From Alphaproteobacteria bacterium (GTDB lineage: Bacteria > Pseudomonadota > Alphaproteobacteria > SMXP01): a stretch of DNA of 48,746 nucleotides. A program made the translations under genes and the position numbers. Every line of letters begins with the position of its first letter. The first letter of the stretch is position 1. Shown here piece after piece: positions 1 to 7,964 of this stretch. Under the pieces are notes generated by a model that saw nothing but the letters and a program-made list of their open reading frames with translations, did not search any database and was not told the DNA's origin. Location of the stretch: the NCBI GenBank assembly GCA_028285305.1, contig JANQPV010000032.1, positions 1-48,746 of the forward strand, read 5' to 3'.

Positions 1-1
1 T

Positions 2-99
2 GACGGTGGTGAGGCGCATTCGCGCCGAACGATTCCGTTCGCTTGGTCGATTGATCCTCGATCAATCGACTCTCAAGCTCACACCTGGAAACGCTCTAG
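2..99. repeat. Terminal inverted repeat, left copy (98 bp)
   Basis: Bases 2-99 are an exact reverse complement of 48649-48746. Inside is a perfect 11-bp stem (arm GTCGATTGATC, 46-56, with its complement at 60-70) around a 3-nt loop. It is flanked by a further 5-bp stem (GCTTG at 41-45, CAAGC at 74-78). The outer end reads CTAG-AGCG-TTTCC when read inward, which resembles palindromic intergenic repeats common in alphaproteobacteria. Probably one copy of a dispersed family. Confidence 0.9.
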
Positions 100-551
100 A
101 ACGGGCGGTCAAGCTTGCCAAGTGGCGTGAACAGATCCTTTTTGAGACCGAGCGGCCCGCGATAAATAAACTCCAGTCTGCGCTCCGCGAACCGCCACGT
201 GCCGTCCTCGCAAGCATATGTATCCTCGTAAACCCCCAAGAAGAGCATGCTGGATCCATCGGGGGCGCAAAGCGTTTCGGTGATTTGCCACCTGCCTTCT
301 GCCTTTTGGCCCTTAATGCGCAAGATGGGATTGTGAGCCAAGTGGCGGACATGGGGCCAGCCGCCGGTCTGCTTTTGATAAAAGGCGATGATCTCGTCCC
401 TACCCCGCAAGTGGTTGCCCGCCACATGCCAGGCGGCGTCCTCCGTCCAACAGTCCCTGCAGGCTTCTATATCTTCACGCACGATTGCGTCCGTATACCG
501 ACTTGTGAGCTCAAGTATCCCTAAACGAGCGGAAATCTCAGTAACGTCCAT
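96..551 (-). CDS. SnoaL-like / NTF2-fold domain protein
   Basis: The 151-residue product has the pattern of the SnoaL-like branch of the NTF2 fold: an N-terminal helix with ELTSRYTDAIVRED, then WTEDAAWHV, a GRDEIIAFYQ helix, and paired strands ending in WRFAERRLEFIYRG. Members are small alpha+beta cone proteins, either isomerases/hydratases or binding proteins; the substrate cannot be read here. The ATG at 551 is preceded by a G-rich stretch. The TAG stop is supplied by the CTAG end of the terminal repeat, so the repeat abuts the reading frame exactly. It points the same way as the next gene, but the 75-bp gap gives no proof of an operon. The fold call is fairly safe; the function is unknown. 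Confidence 0.75.
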   Translation of the reverse strand: MDVTEISARLGILELTSRYTDAIVREDIEACRDCWTEDAAWHVAGNHLRGRDEIIAFYQKQTGGWPHVRHLAHNPILRIKGQKAEGRWQITETLCAPDGSSMLFLGVYEDTYACEDGTWRFAERRLEFIYRGPLGLKKDLFTPLGKLDRPF

Positions 552-626
552 TGATCGGTCCCCCAGTTGCCTTATGAGACATATACAACCTTTTAGGGAT
601 TGAGTTCAAAGACTCATTCACGCACG

Positions 627-2336
627 TTATGATTGTGGAGCGCGGTCCAAATCGCGGATGACTTCTTTCACGAGAGCCGCAAGTGTCTCGCCTTCCGTTC
701 GAGCCCGAACGTCGGGGGGGAGCTGTTCCAAAAGCGTCCCCGGAATCGGCTCCGGCCAGGGCCATGCCCTCTCCGGATCCAGATCGTAGAGCTGGGCCCT
801 CATTTCCTTTAGCGCTTTGCGGGCCTTGGGAAGATCGTCCATCGCATAATGGGCCAGAATACGAGGTAGATGGGCTAGGAAGTTGCCGGGGTCAAGCAAG
901 ATGCCTTGCTCGCCCGCTTGAGCGGCGGCCTCGAAATCGCCCAAGGCGATGTGAATGAGGCTTTCAAAGCCAAGGAAGGTGGCGATCGACATGTCTCGCG
1001 GGCTCAAGCGCTTGGCGCGTTCGATCAACTTCAGCGCTTGTTCGTTTTTTCCGGCCACCTGATAGGCCTTTGCAGCGCCCGATATGAGCACTGCATTTCC
1101 TGGATTGATGGTGACCGCCTGATCGGCCAGAGCGACGGCCCGGCTCACCTCATTCTTGACGAGAAGGAGAAGGATTTGACACGAGCATGTTGAAGCATCG
1201 AATGGGCTGAGTGCGTGGGACTTGGCCGCATTCCTCAGAGCACGGTCTAACGCCTGCATACGTTCTTCCGGTGTGACCTGCATATGCAGCAACACAACGT
1301 ACACACCGTCAATGTGGGTCAAGAGAGCGTACGCAGCGGCAAAATTGGGGTCCAACGCCAAGGCTTGGTGAATCAAGTCCCGCGCTTCCTCATGCTTCTC
1401 GATTGTCAACGGTTCGCCGTTTATCGTCTTAAACGCATAATGCTCAGCGGACAGAGAGCGTGCCTTCAAATAGAGATCCCAAGCCTGCATATTGCTGGGA
1501 GGGCTGGATTGCATTTTTGCAGCTTCCGACGACATAACTTCCGGAACAACCGCAGCGGCGATCCGGTGCGTAACGTCGTCCAGTCCCTCCATCACTTTGT
1601 CCCGGTTCAGATCAATACTCTCGGCCCAAACTTGCGTTCCGTCCGCGCCGATCAATTGGGCGGTCACCCTTGTTCTGGTACTCAAGACGCGGACCGATCC
1701 GGACACCACATAACCAGCGCCCAACTCCTCCGCGATCTGAGGGATCGGCTTGTTTGAATTCTTGTATCCGAAGGTCGACGTGCGGGCGATTACGGGGACA
1801 GACCGGTACGAATAGAGCGATGTGATAATGTCCTCGGTGATCCCATCGGCGATGTAGTCGCCACTGACATCGTCCGACATATGCACAAATGGCAAAACAG
1901 CGATCGCCGATCTGCCGTCATATCCGGGAACCGGTGCAGAAACATCGGTTGCTTGAGCGAATACGTCCGCATGGGCCGGAGAGCTTGGCTGTAACAAAGA
2001 CGCCCCTTGCCAGCCAACGATAGCGATCAACACGAGGGTGCACGCCCCGTAGAGCATATTGTTGCGGAATCGATGAACGCCGGCCTCCCCTTTCACAGGA
2101 GTTCCCGTTGCGGACCGCACGCCATCCGGTGTGATCTCAAGGGCGTACGCCATGATCATAGCAACGGGGAAACTAAGCGCGAGGAATGCAATAATCGAAG
2201 GTGTGAACCATTCAGGAAGTTTCAATGGCCCAGCGATGGCCACCGCGACCTGGATGAGCAGCCACGCGGTGACCGCATATATTATGGCGACACGAAAAAC
2301 ATGGCGCTGGCGCAGGTCCTCCAGCAAGTCTCGCAT
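627..2336 (-). CDS. Membrane protein with TolB-like domain and TPR repeats
   Basis: The start is placed at the ATG at 2336, behind a GAGAGAGGG ribosome site; the frame stays open 43 codons further upstream but without a better site. The protein (569 aa) opens with RDLLEDLRQRHVFRVAIIYA, a conserved start seen in a large family of TPR proteins often annotated as adenylate-cyclase-like. Three hydrophobic segments lie in the first ~130 residues. A segment with IAVLPFVHMSDD and DGITEDIITSL matches the TolB N-terminal/FlgO-like domain. The C-terminal half is TPR-like (LDPNFAAAY, INPGNAV, LDPGNFLAH). No cyclase catalytic motif is visible. Inference: a membrane-tethered assembly or sensing protein; the partner is unknown. 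Confidence 0.75.
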   Translation of the reverse strand: MRDLLEDLRQRHVFRVAIIYAVTAWLLIQVAVAIAGPLKLPEWFTPSIIAFLALSFPVAMIMAYALEITPDGVRSATGTPVKGEAGVHRFRNNMLYGACTLVLIAIVGWQGASLLQPSSPAHADVFAQATDVSAPVPGYDGRSAIAVLPFVHMSDDVSGDYIADGITEDIITSLYSYRSVPVIARTSTFGYKNSNKPIPQIAEELGAGYVVSGSVRVLSTRTRVTAQLIGADGTQVWAESIDLNRDKVMEGLDDVTHRIAAAVVPEVMSSEAAKMQSSPPSNMQAWDLYLKARSLSAEHYAFKTINGEPLTIEKHEEARDLIHQALALDPNFAAAYALLTHIDGVYVVLLHMQVTPEERMQALDRALRNAAKSHALSPFDASTCSCQILLLLVKNEVSRAVALADQAVTINPGNAVLISGAAKAYQVAGKNEQALKLIERAKRLSPRDMSIATFLGFESLIHIALGDFEAAAQAGEQGILLDPGNFLAHLPRILAHYAMDDLPKARKALKEMRAQLYDLDPERAWPWPEPIPGTLLEQLPPDVRARTEGETLAALVKEVIRDLDRAPQS

Positions 2337-2519
2337 CTTTGCGCCCTCTCTCTTATTTGTTCGCTCAATATCAACTGAGCGCATGCTTTGCCTTAGTTTA
2401 ACATCTACGCTGAAGGCCAGCAAATCCGCGTTAAAGTGGCCAGAGTGTAACGCCTCCCTCGACACGGGAACCGCGGTCCTTCACACTCGTGCCTCCCAAT
2501 AATCCGACGAAAGCCGCTC

Positions 2520-3203
2520 ATGACAGGTACCGCCCTCGCTTACGAAACACTCGACGTTTCCGACATCGGTCCGACTGATATTACCGGCCTCTTGGAGCTG
2601 TTTGACGCGAACTATGATCAAGCAAACCATGATTATCTCCTCGCCTCGTTTGATGTCCTCAAATGGATCAGCGTCGCGCGCGACGACGACCGCATTGTTG
2701 GCTTCGCCTTAGGCGAAGGCCGCGTCGCCTCCTTGCCACGGCTCGAAGAGCCCCAACCCGTCGCTCTGGCGGGCATCAGCTGTATCGATCCTGAGTTCCG
2801 CAATCAGGGCCTCTTCGTTCGATTATCGTTCGACTCTCTGACGGCGAGCGGCGCTGTGGACCCGTCCCAGCGGATGTTGTTCTGTGGCCGGATGGCTCAC
2901 CCTGTCACCTATCGTACGATGAGAAAGTCCGCGACCAATGCCGTCCCGGATCACGGCCAAGATCTCACCGATTGGCACCGCGAGGTCATCACATGTGTCG
3001 CTTCCCTCTATCAGGTCGAGGTCGACCCGGAGACATGTGTCGTCATCGGCAAAGGCGAACCGATCGGGTATCCCAAGATCGAGTATGAGGCGACGGCCGA
3101 AGAGGAGGCCCTTTTCGCCCCCGTCATCCGGGACCGGGGAGATTCGCTGCTCGCCATTTCATGGATGCCCGGTGAGCCGCCCGCCGGGTGGTTGTCCTCG
3201 TAA
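2520..3203 (+). CDS. GNAT-like N-acetyltransferase
   Basis: 227 aa. The central part has the look of a GNAT acyl-CoA transferase: a strand with DDDRIVGFALGEG, a strand with VALAGISCIDPEF, then RNQGLFVRLS in place of the acetyl-CoA-binding R/Q-x-x-G-x-G/A loop. The loop is not perfectly canonical, so acetyl-CoA binding is likely but unproven. No substrate can be named. The gene converges on the EamA transporter with two bases between the stops, so the two transcripts must overlap at their 3' ends. It is divergent from the TPR gene across ~180 bp that should carry both promoters. Confidence 0.65.
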   Translation: MTGTALAYETLDVSDIGPTDITGLLELFDANYDQANHDYLLASFDVLKWISVARDDDRIVGFALGEGRVASLPRLEEPQPVALAGISCIDPEFRNQGLFVRLSFDSLTASGAVDPSQRMLFCGRMAHPVTYRTMRKSATNAVPDHGQDLTDWHREVITCVASLYQVEVDPETCVVIGKGEPIGYPKIEYEATAEEEALFAPVIRDRGDSLLAISWMPGEPPAGWLSS

Positions 3204-3205
3204 GG

Positions 3206-4066
3206 TCACGAAGGAGTAGCCGATCTCGACACCCAGACCCCTGCGACGATTACAAGAAGGGCCAGCCACACGTGACTGCCGACCGCTTCGCCTAACGCAG
3301 CGTCGATGATCAGTAGGGAGAGGAAAGGGGAGAGGAAGATCAGTTGGCCAATGCGGGCCACCTGATTCGTGAATCGGAGTGCCCGTTGCCAACACAGAAA
3401 CGCTATTCCCATCTCGGCAACGCCGATCCATGTTCCAAAAACCAAAGTGTTCCACTCGAGCGGCGGCCAGCCCGGCCCAAGCCAACACAGGATCGCCAAC
3501 ACCGGGACCGCCACACTGAAACTGGTTGCCATCAGCGCATCGGGGGCTAGGGAAGTTCGCGTGTTGAACAGCCAGTACCCGGCCCAAACGAGGGTGCTCG
3601 CTAAAGCGAGGGCGATCCCCAAAACATCAAGGCGTTGTTCGCCGGCGCCGCCAGATAGAAGGATGACAACGCCCGCATAACTCAACAGGATTCCGCCCGC
3701 CAGCCGCGCCGTTAAAGGCTGTCCCAACGTGGGGACCGCCAGAATTGCCAACACGATCGCCCATGTATAATTGATGGGCTGGGCGATGTGGGCCGGTAAG
3801 CGCGCATAAGCTTCAAACAGGATAAGGTAATAGAGGACGGGGTTGAGAAGGCCGAACGTGACCCCCTCGCCTAGTTTGAAGTTCCTGCCCGGCCATCCTG
3901 AGGGTAGCGCTGTTACAACGAAGATGAGCCAAGCGAGAACGCTGGCGACAAAAAGAAGCTGAATGGGCTCCATCTCGCGCAAGCCCAACTTGAACCCGGT
4001 CGCTACGGTCGACCATAAAGCGACCGCGATCATCGCATAAATCACTGCGCGCCGTTCGTTCGTCAT
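3206..4066 (-). CDS. EamA/DMT-family transporter
   Basis: 286 aa, strongly hydrophobic, about ten membrane segments in two similar halves, as in the drug/metabolite transporter superfamily (EamA, RhaT-like). The first half starts AVIYAMIAVALWSTVATGFK and the second begins near LGIALALASTLVWAGYW, each the typical opening of an EamA repeat. Length is normal for the family (280-310 aa). The ATG at 4066 follows GAGGCAGGATC. Family members export amino acids, purines or small metabolites; no substrate can be inferred. The stop is TGA, showing UGA is an ordinary stop codon in this genome. Confidence 0.85.
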   Translation of the reverse strand: MTNERRAVIYAMIAVALWSTVATGFKLGLREMEPIQLLFVASVLAWLIFVVTALPSGWPGRNFKLGEGVTFGLLNPVLYYLILFEAYARLPAHIAQPINYTWAIVLAILAVPTLGQPLTARLAGGILLSYAGVVILLSGGAGEQRLDVLGIALALASTLVWAGYWLFNTRTSLAPDALMATSFSVAVPVLAILCWLGPGWPPLEWNTLVFGTWIGVAEMGIAFLCWQRALRFTNQVARIGQLIFLSPFLSLLIIDAALGEAVGSHVWLALLVIVAGVWVSRSATPS

Positions 4067-4083
4067 GATCCTGCCTCACATGA

Positions 4084-4110
4084 TTGACAAGACCCTGTAA
4101 AGTCTATGCA
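4084..4110 (+). promoter_or_regulatory. Possible promoter of the 4163-7864 operon
   Basis: A perfect TTGACA lies at 4084-4089. The best -10 candidate is TATGCA at 4105-4110 with a short 15-bp spacer. It sits between the divergent EamA gene and the operon. The -35 is good, the -10 poor. Confidence 0.3.
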
Positions 4111-4162
4111 GACTGCGCCGATGGGCGTATCAACACATGTTTAAATGAGAGGAGTTGGGACC

Positions 4163-5344
4163 ATGGCTGAAACATCACACACGTCGGCGCTGCAATATCT
4201 CGATCGCGCGGTTGGTGAACTGCGCGCGATGGGGTTCAAAGACGAAAGTGGTGAGCCTGAGCCCATCGTTGCCCTTTTAAAGCAGATCGCGGATCTCGAC
4301 GAAGATAGGATCGCAGCCATCGCACGAACTCTCGACCAAGCGTCCTATTTTAACGATGTGGTCCGGGAAGAAGTCTCCGGCATGAAGATCGCTGAACGCT
4401 ATGAAGGTATCACCGCCGCTTTTGATTCCATCCGCGACGATGCGCGCAGCCTCGTCGATCAGTATGCCGATGGTAAAGTCTCCACTATTGAAAGGGTATC
4501 CAACGCCTGGATGAAAATGACGCGCGGGGACATTGCAACGCGCTTTGACAAAATCAAGGACCTCTATCTTGAGGTCGCGAAAGATACCAACGATCAAGTG
4601 GAGCGCGAGGGGCGGATTTTGGAAGCCTACCGGGATTTTCGAGGCGCCCTGAAGCAATCAGAGGTGCTGGCGCTCGAAGTGTTGGAAATCGCCGAAGGAC
4701 ATTTGGATGGCGCAAAAACGGCCGTGAGCAAGGCTGTCGATACGGTCACCGCCTTCACGGCTGACGATCCGGCGGAACGGGCAAAGTTGGAACTGGCCCG
4801 GGATGAAGCGCTCAGGGTCTTGCAACGGGAGGAGAAACGCTACCAAGTCGCGAAGGACCTGTCCGATAATCTCACCATAGGCTACAACACCTCCGAAGTT
4901 ATCATGACGCGTCTGGTGCAAACGACCAACGCCAAGGACCGGGTTTATGCCCAGGCGGTTTCTTTTTTCAGCACCAATGAAACGGTTCTCACGGCGCTTA
5001 CGGCCACCTTTACCGGCATGCACGGGCTCCATGAATCCACTCAAACCCTCGAGGCCATGAAAAAGGGCATCAATGAAAGTTTGGAGACCCTCTCGGACAT
5101 CGGCGGCAAGGTGCAAGAGGCAGCGGTCGAGGCCGGGTACGGTCCCACCGTGTCCGCGGCGGCGGTCAAGAAACTCGTCGACTCGGTGGTCAATTATCAA
5201 GAGCGCAGCCAACAGATCATTGCTGAAATGCGGGCTGCAGCAACTCAGAACTCAAAAGAAATTCGGGAAGCGGTGGAAGATGGAAAGACGCGTCTCGCCC
5301 GGCTTGTTGAACAAGGTGCTGGAAACGCGCTTATAGGCTCCTAA
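4163..5344 (+). CDS. Uncharacterised helical protein, first gene of a three-gene module
   Basis: 393 aa from the ATG at 4163, chosen over the ATG six codons upstream because GAGAGGAG sits at the right distance. The sequence is almost entirely helix-forming and hydrophilic, with no signal peptide and no membrane segment. It ends in a long charged helix (EIREAVEDGKTRLARLVEQG). In size and helix pattern it recalls TelA/toxic-anion-resistance-like proteins, but I do not see the C-terminal signature of TelA, so this is a loose likeness only. It is followed after 18 bp by the membrane-anchored protein and then the coiled-coil protein, all co-oriented. Function unknown; probably cytosolic and acting with its two neighbours. 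Confidence 0.7.
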   Translation: MAETSHTSALQYLDRAVGELRAMGFKDESGEPEPIVALLKQIADLDEDRIAAIARTLDQASYFNDVVREEVSGMKIAERYEGITAAFDSIRDDARSLVDQYADGKVSTIERVSNAWMKMTRGDIATRFDKIKDLYLEVAKDTNDQVEREGRILEAYRDFRGALKQSEVLALEVLEIAEGHLDGAKTAVSKAVDTVTAFTADDPAERAKLELARDEALRVLQREEKRYQVAKDLSDNLTIGYNTSEVIMTRLVQTTNAKDRVYAQAVSFFSTNETVLTALTATFTGMHGLHESTQTLEAMKKGINESLETLSDIGGKVQEAAVEAGYGPTVSAAAVKKLVDSVVNYQERSQQIIAEMRAAATQNSKEIREAVEDGKTRLARLVEQGAGNALIGS

Positions 5345-5362
5345 TTCCTCCGTATAGCCCTG

Positions 5363-6304
5363 ATGCCCGAAACCCACTCAAAGGCGGAGCCAACGGAGTT
5401 CGATGATGTCATGATCGCCATGGACATTGTCGATACGCTGCGCCATCAAGATCTCATCGTCGAGCGTGAGTTGAACGAAGAAGACCGTGAGCGTGCGCTC
5501 GTTCAGCGGTTGCGTGAGATCTATGACGCGCAAGGGATTGACGTGCCCGATCATGTCTTGCGCGATGGCGTTAAGGCGATGGAAGAAGATCGTTTCCATT
5601 ACCAACCGCCGGCGCCCAGCCTTCAGGTGAGTCTGGCAAAGTTCTACGTGCGGCGCGACCGGTGGCTGAAGCCCGTCTCCGTTGCCGCTTTGGTGCTCGG
5701 CGTGGGCTGGGGCGCCTATCACTATGGTTATGCGCAACCAAGGACTCAGCGCGCCGAACGCCTTACCTTCGAACTCTCAACTGTGATTCCGCAGGATCTC
5801 GCTTCTCATCGGGATAAAGCTCGATCGCTGTCCCTCACGGACCGGGCTCGGGAATATATCGAGGCCACCTACCAAGACGGGCTCGCGGCGGCGACCGAAG
5901 GCGATGAAAGAAGAGCAAGATCCGCCGTGGAGGCTCTTGAAGCAATGCAAACAGATTTGAATCGATCTCTCACGGTGCGGATCGTTTCACGGCCCGGTGA
6001 GTATTCGGGGGTCTTCCGCATCCCTGACGACGCACCGACCACACGGAACTACTATCTCATTGTGGAGGCCGTCGACCTTAGGGGTGAGGCACAATTGGTT
6101 GAGATAAGCAGTGAAGAGGATCAGCGAACTGAAAAAGTCAAGAAGTGGGGCGTGCGCGTCTCGGAAACTGCGTTCAACCGGGTGATGCGCGACAAGCAAG
6201 AAGATCAGATCGTGCAAAATGCGGTGGTCGGACAAAAGCGGCGCGGCGCACTCTTTCCAGAATATTCGGTCGAGACGACCGGCGGCGCCATCTTGGATTG
6301 GTAA
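5363..6304 (+). CDS. Membrane-anchored DUF6384-like protein
   Basis: 313 aa. Residues 1-100 are charged and helical with no signal peptide. A single hydrophobic segment at about 101-123 (after RRDRWLKP) anchors the protein. The remaining ~190 residues follow, probably outside the cytoplasm by the positive-inside rule. The last ~80 residues carry a compact conserved-looking block: RNYYLIVEAVD, WGVRVSETAF, RDKQEDQIVQN and GGAILDW. From memory this ending resembles the family listed as DUF6384; this was not checked. It is the middle gene of the 4163-7864 module and the only one with a membrane anchor, so it may tether the other two. No enzymatic motif is visible. Confidence 0.7.
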   Translation: MPETHSKAEPTEFDDVMIAMDIVDTLRHQDLIVERELNEEDRERALVQRLREIYDAQGIDVPDHVLRDGVKAMEEDRFHYQPPAPSLQVSLAKFYVRRDRWLKPVSVAALVLGVGWGAYHYGYAQPRTQRAERLTFELSTVIPQDLASHRDKARSLSLTDRAREYIEATYQDGLAAATEGDERRARSAVEALEAMQTDLNRSLTVRIVSRPGEYSGVFRIPDDAPTTRNYYLIVEAVDLRGEAQLVEISSEEDQRTEKVKKWGVRVSETAFNRVMRDKQEDQIVQNAVVGQKRRGALFPEYSVETTGGAILDW

Positions 6305-6337
6305 GCCGTTCATGACCCCTAGATTGGAACGACCCCA

Positions 6338-7864
6338 ATGACAAGCGGCCAACAAGCTTTGCGCCGGATCGATGCGGCGTTGAGCGATCTTCGCCAAGAC
6401 GTCGCGGACCTGACCTCAGCTTCGGCACACGACGCAAAGGTCCTCGCAGAATTGGAAGCCGAAGAGATTGAGCTTTACACTGCGATGGCTTCCGTGCGGA
6501 TGGACCATTTGAGTGAGGACGAGCCATCTGGAGGGGCCCTGCGGCGGGCGGATCAAGCGGTCTATCGGCTCATCGAAGAACACCAGAGCTCCATTGATCA
6601 GCTGAACTCCGACCGGACGAGCCTTGAGGACGGCCTTACTAGTCTCGAGTCGCGGCGCAGAGATTTGGAAGACGCCCACCGAACAGCGATCAGTGCCCAC
6701 GACGCGGCCGCTGTCAAAACACGCGAACGAATTGAACAAGAGGATGCGTATCAAAGTCTGGCAACCGTGCTGGAGGAGGCCAATGCCAAACTTCGCCGCT
6801 CCGTACAAAAGCTGGAAACGGCACAGGCGACTGAAAGAGAGAAAGGCTCCCCCTACCGGGCTGATCCCCTCTTTCGCTATCTGTTCGACCGGGGCTTCGG
6901 GACCAAAGCCTACAAGGCCTTTCCCCTCTTTGCCATGCTCGACCGATGGGTGGCGTCCCTCATAAACTACAAAGAGCACAAACTGAATTACGATCGCTTG
7001 TTGGAATTGCCAAAGTTCTTGGAAGCCCATGTTGCCCGATTGGAAGAGGAAGCAGACGCGGCGGACGAGCAGCTTGAAGCCTATGAGCGAGATGCACTCA
7101 CAGAAGATGGGGTGGACAATCTCAAGGCCACCGTGGAGTCATTTGGTGCGGACCTCGACAGTCTCGATACGGAGATTGATCAGACAGAGGCTCGATTGAA
7201 CGAATTGGGGACAAAGATAGAAGAGGCCTCTCTGGGCAACACGGACCAACTCAAGGAAGCGCGACGGCTTATGTCGAAGGCGATAGCGGGGCGCGGCCTG
7301 AACGAATTGTACCGTCTTGCTTCGGAGACAACTTCCCTCGAGGATGAAGAGCTGGTGGACTCGCTTGCCGAAATCGCCGAGCAAAAGGCGGAACTCGAGG
7401 AGGCGCAACGGGAAGCACAACGCACCATTAAACGCGAACGGACCGCGCTCAGCTCTCTGGAAGATGTGCGTCGGCGCTTTAAGCGGTCGCGTTTTGATAG
7501 TCCTTACTCTGAATTTTCAGGAAAGCGGGTCATCAGATCTTTGCTGAAGGACTTTCTTCAGGGGGAGATCACCGGCGATCAGTTGTGGCGCCAATTCGAG
7601 CGGCGGCACAGAACGCAGCGGCGCGACTGGGACAACGGCATGGGCGGCCACAAATGGAAGGATGGCTTCGGACTGCCGAAGGAATGGGGGCGCGGAGGTT
7701 CCGTTGATTGGGCTGATGTTTTGATGGAGGGTGCCTCGCGGTTGCCTCGGCGCCGCCGAGGTGGCATGAGGATCCCCCGCGCGCCTCGGCCCAGGCGGCA
7801 AAGCCCCTCGCGGCGACGGCGATCATCCGGACGCGGCGGTTTCAAAACCGGTGGCGGCTTTTAG
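6338..7864 (+). CDS. Large coiled-coil protein with basic, glycine-rich tail
   Basis: 508 aa. Most of residues 1-400 is heptad-rich and highly charged (for example LEAHVARLEEEADAADEQLE and LAEIAEQKAELEEAQREAQ), so long coiled coils are likely. Near residue 170-220 lies a less charged block with YRADPLFRYLFDRGFGTKAY. After a small folded segment (SLLKDFLQGEITGDQLWRQF) the last ~45 residues are an Arg/Pro/Gly-rich tail ending FKTGGGF. There is no ATPase motif, so it is not an SMC protein. It is third in the operon, 33 bp behind the anchored protein. The basic tail could bind nucleic acid or an acidic surface (inference). Function unknown. Confidence 0.7.
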   Translation: MTSGQQALRRIDAALSDLRQDVADLTSASAHDAKVLAELEAEEIELYTAMASVRMDHLSEDEPSGGALRRADQAVYRLIEEHQSSIDQLNSDRTSLEDGLTSLESRRRDLEDAHRTAISAHDAAAVKTRERIEQEDAYQSLATVLEEANAKLRRSVQKLETAQATEREKGSPYRADPLFRYLFDRGFGTKAYKAFPLFAMLDRWVASLINYKEHKLNYDRLLELPKFLEAHVARLEEEADAADEQLEAYERDALTEDGVDNLKATVESFGADLDSLDTEIDQTEARLNELGTKIEEASLGNTDQLKEARRLMSKAIAGRGLNELYRLASETTSLEDEELVDSLAEIAEQKAELEEAQREAQRTIKRERTALSSLEDVRRRFKRSRFDSPYSEFSGKRVIRSLLKDFLQGEITGDQLWRQFERRHRTQRRDWDNGMGGHKWKDGFGLPKEWGRGGSVDWADVLMEGASRLPRRRRGGMRIPRAPRPRRQSPSRRRRSSGRGGFKTGGGF

Positions 7865-7964
7865 CGCGACTTGCGCCCGATTTCATCGAATTGACGATAC
7901 ACGTCCTTGCGTTAAGAATGGCGTGTCCAGCATTCGTTTAGGATTGAGTGGGGAGCGTTCGATA

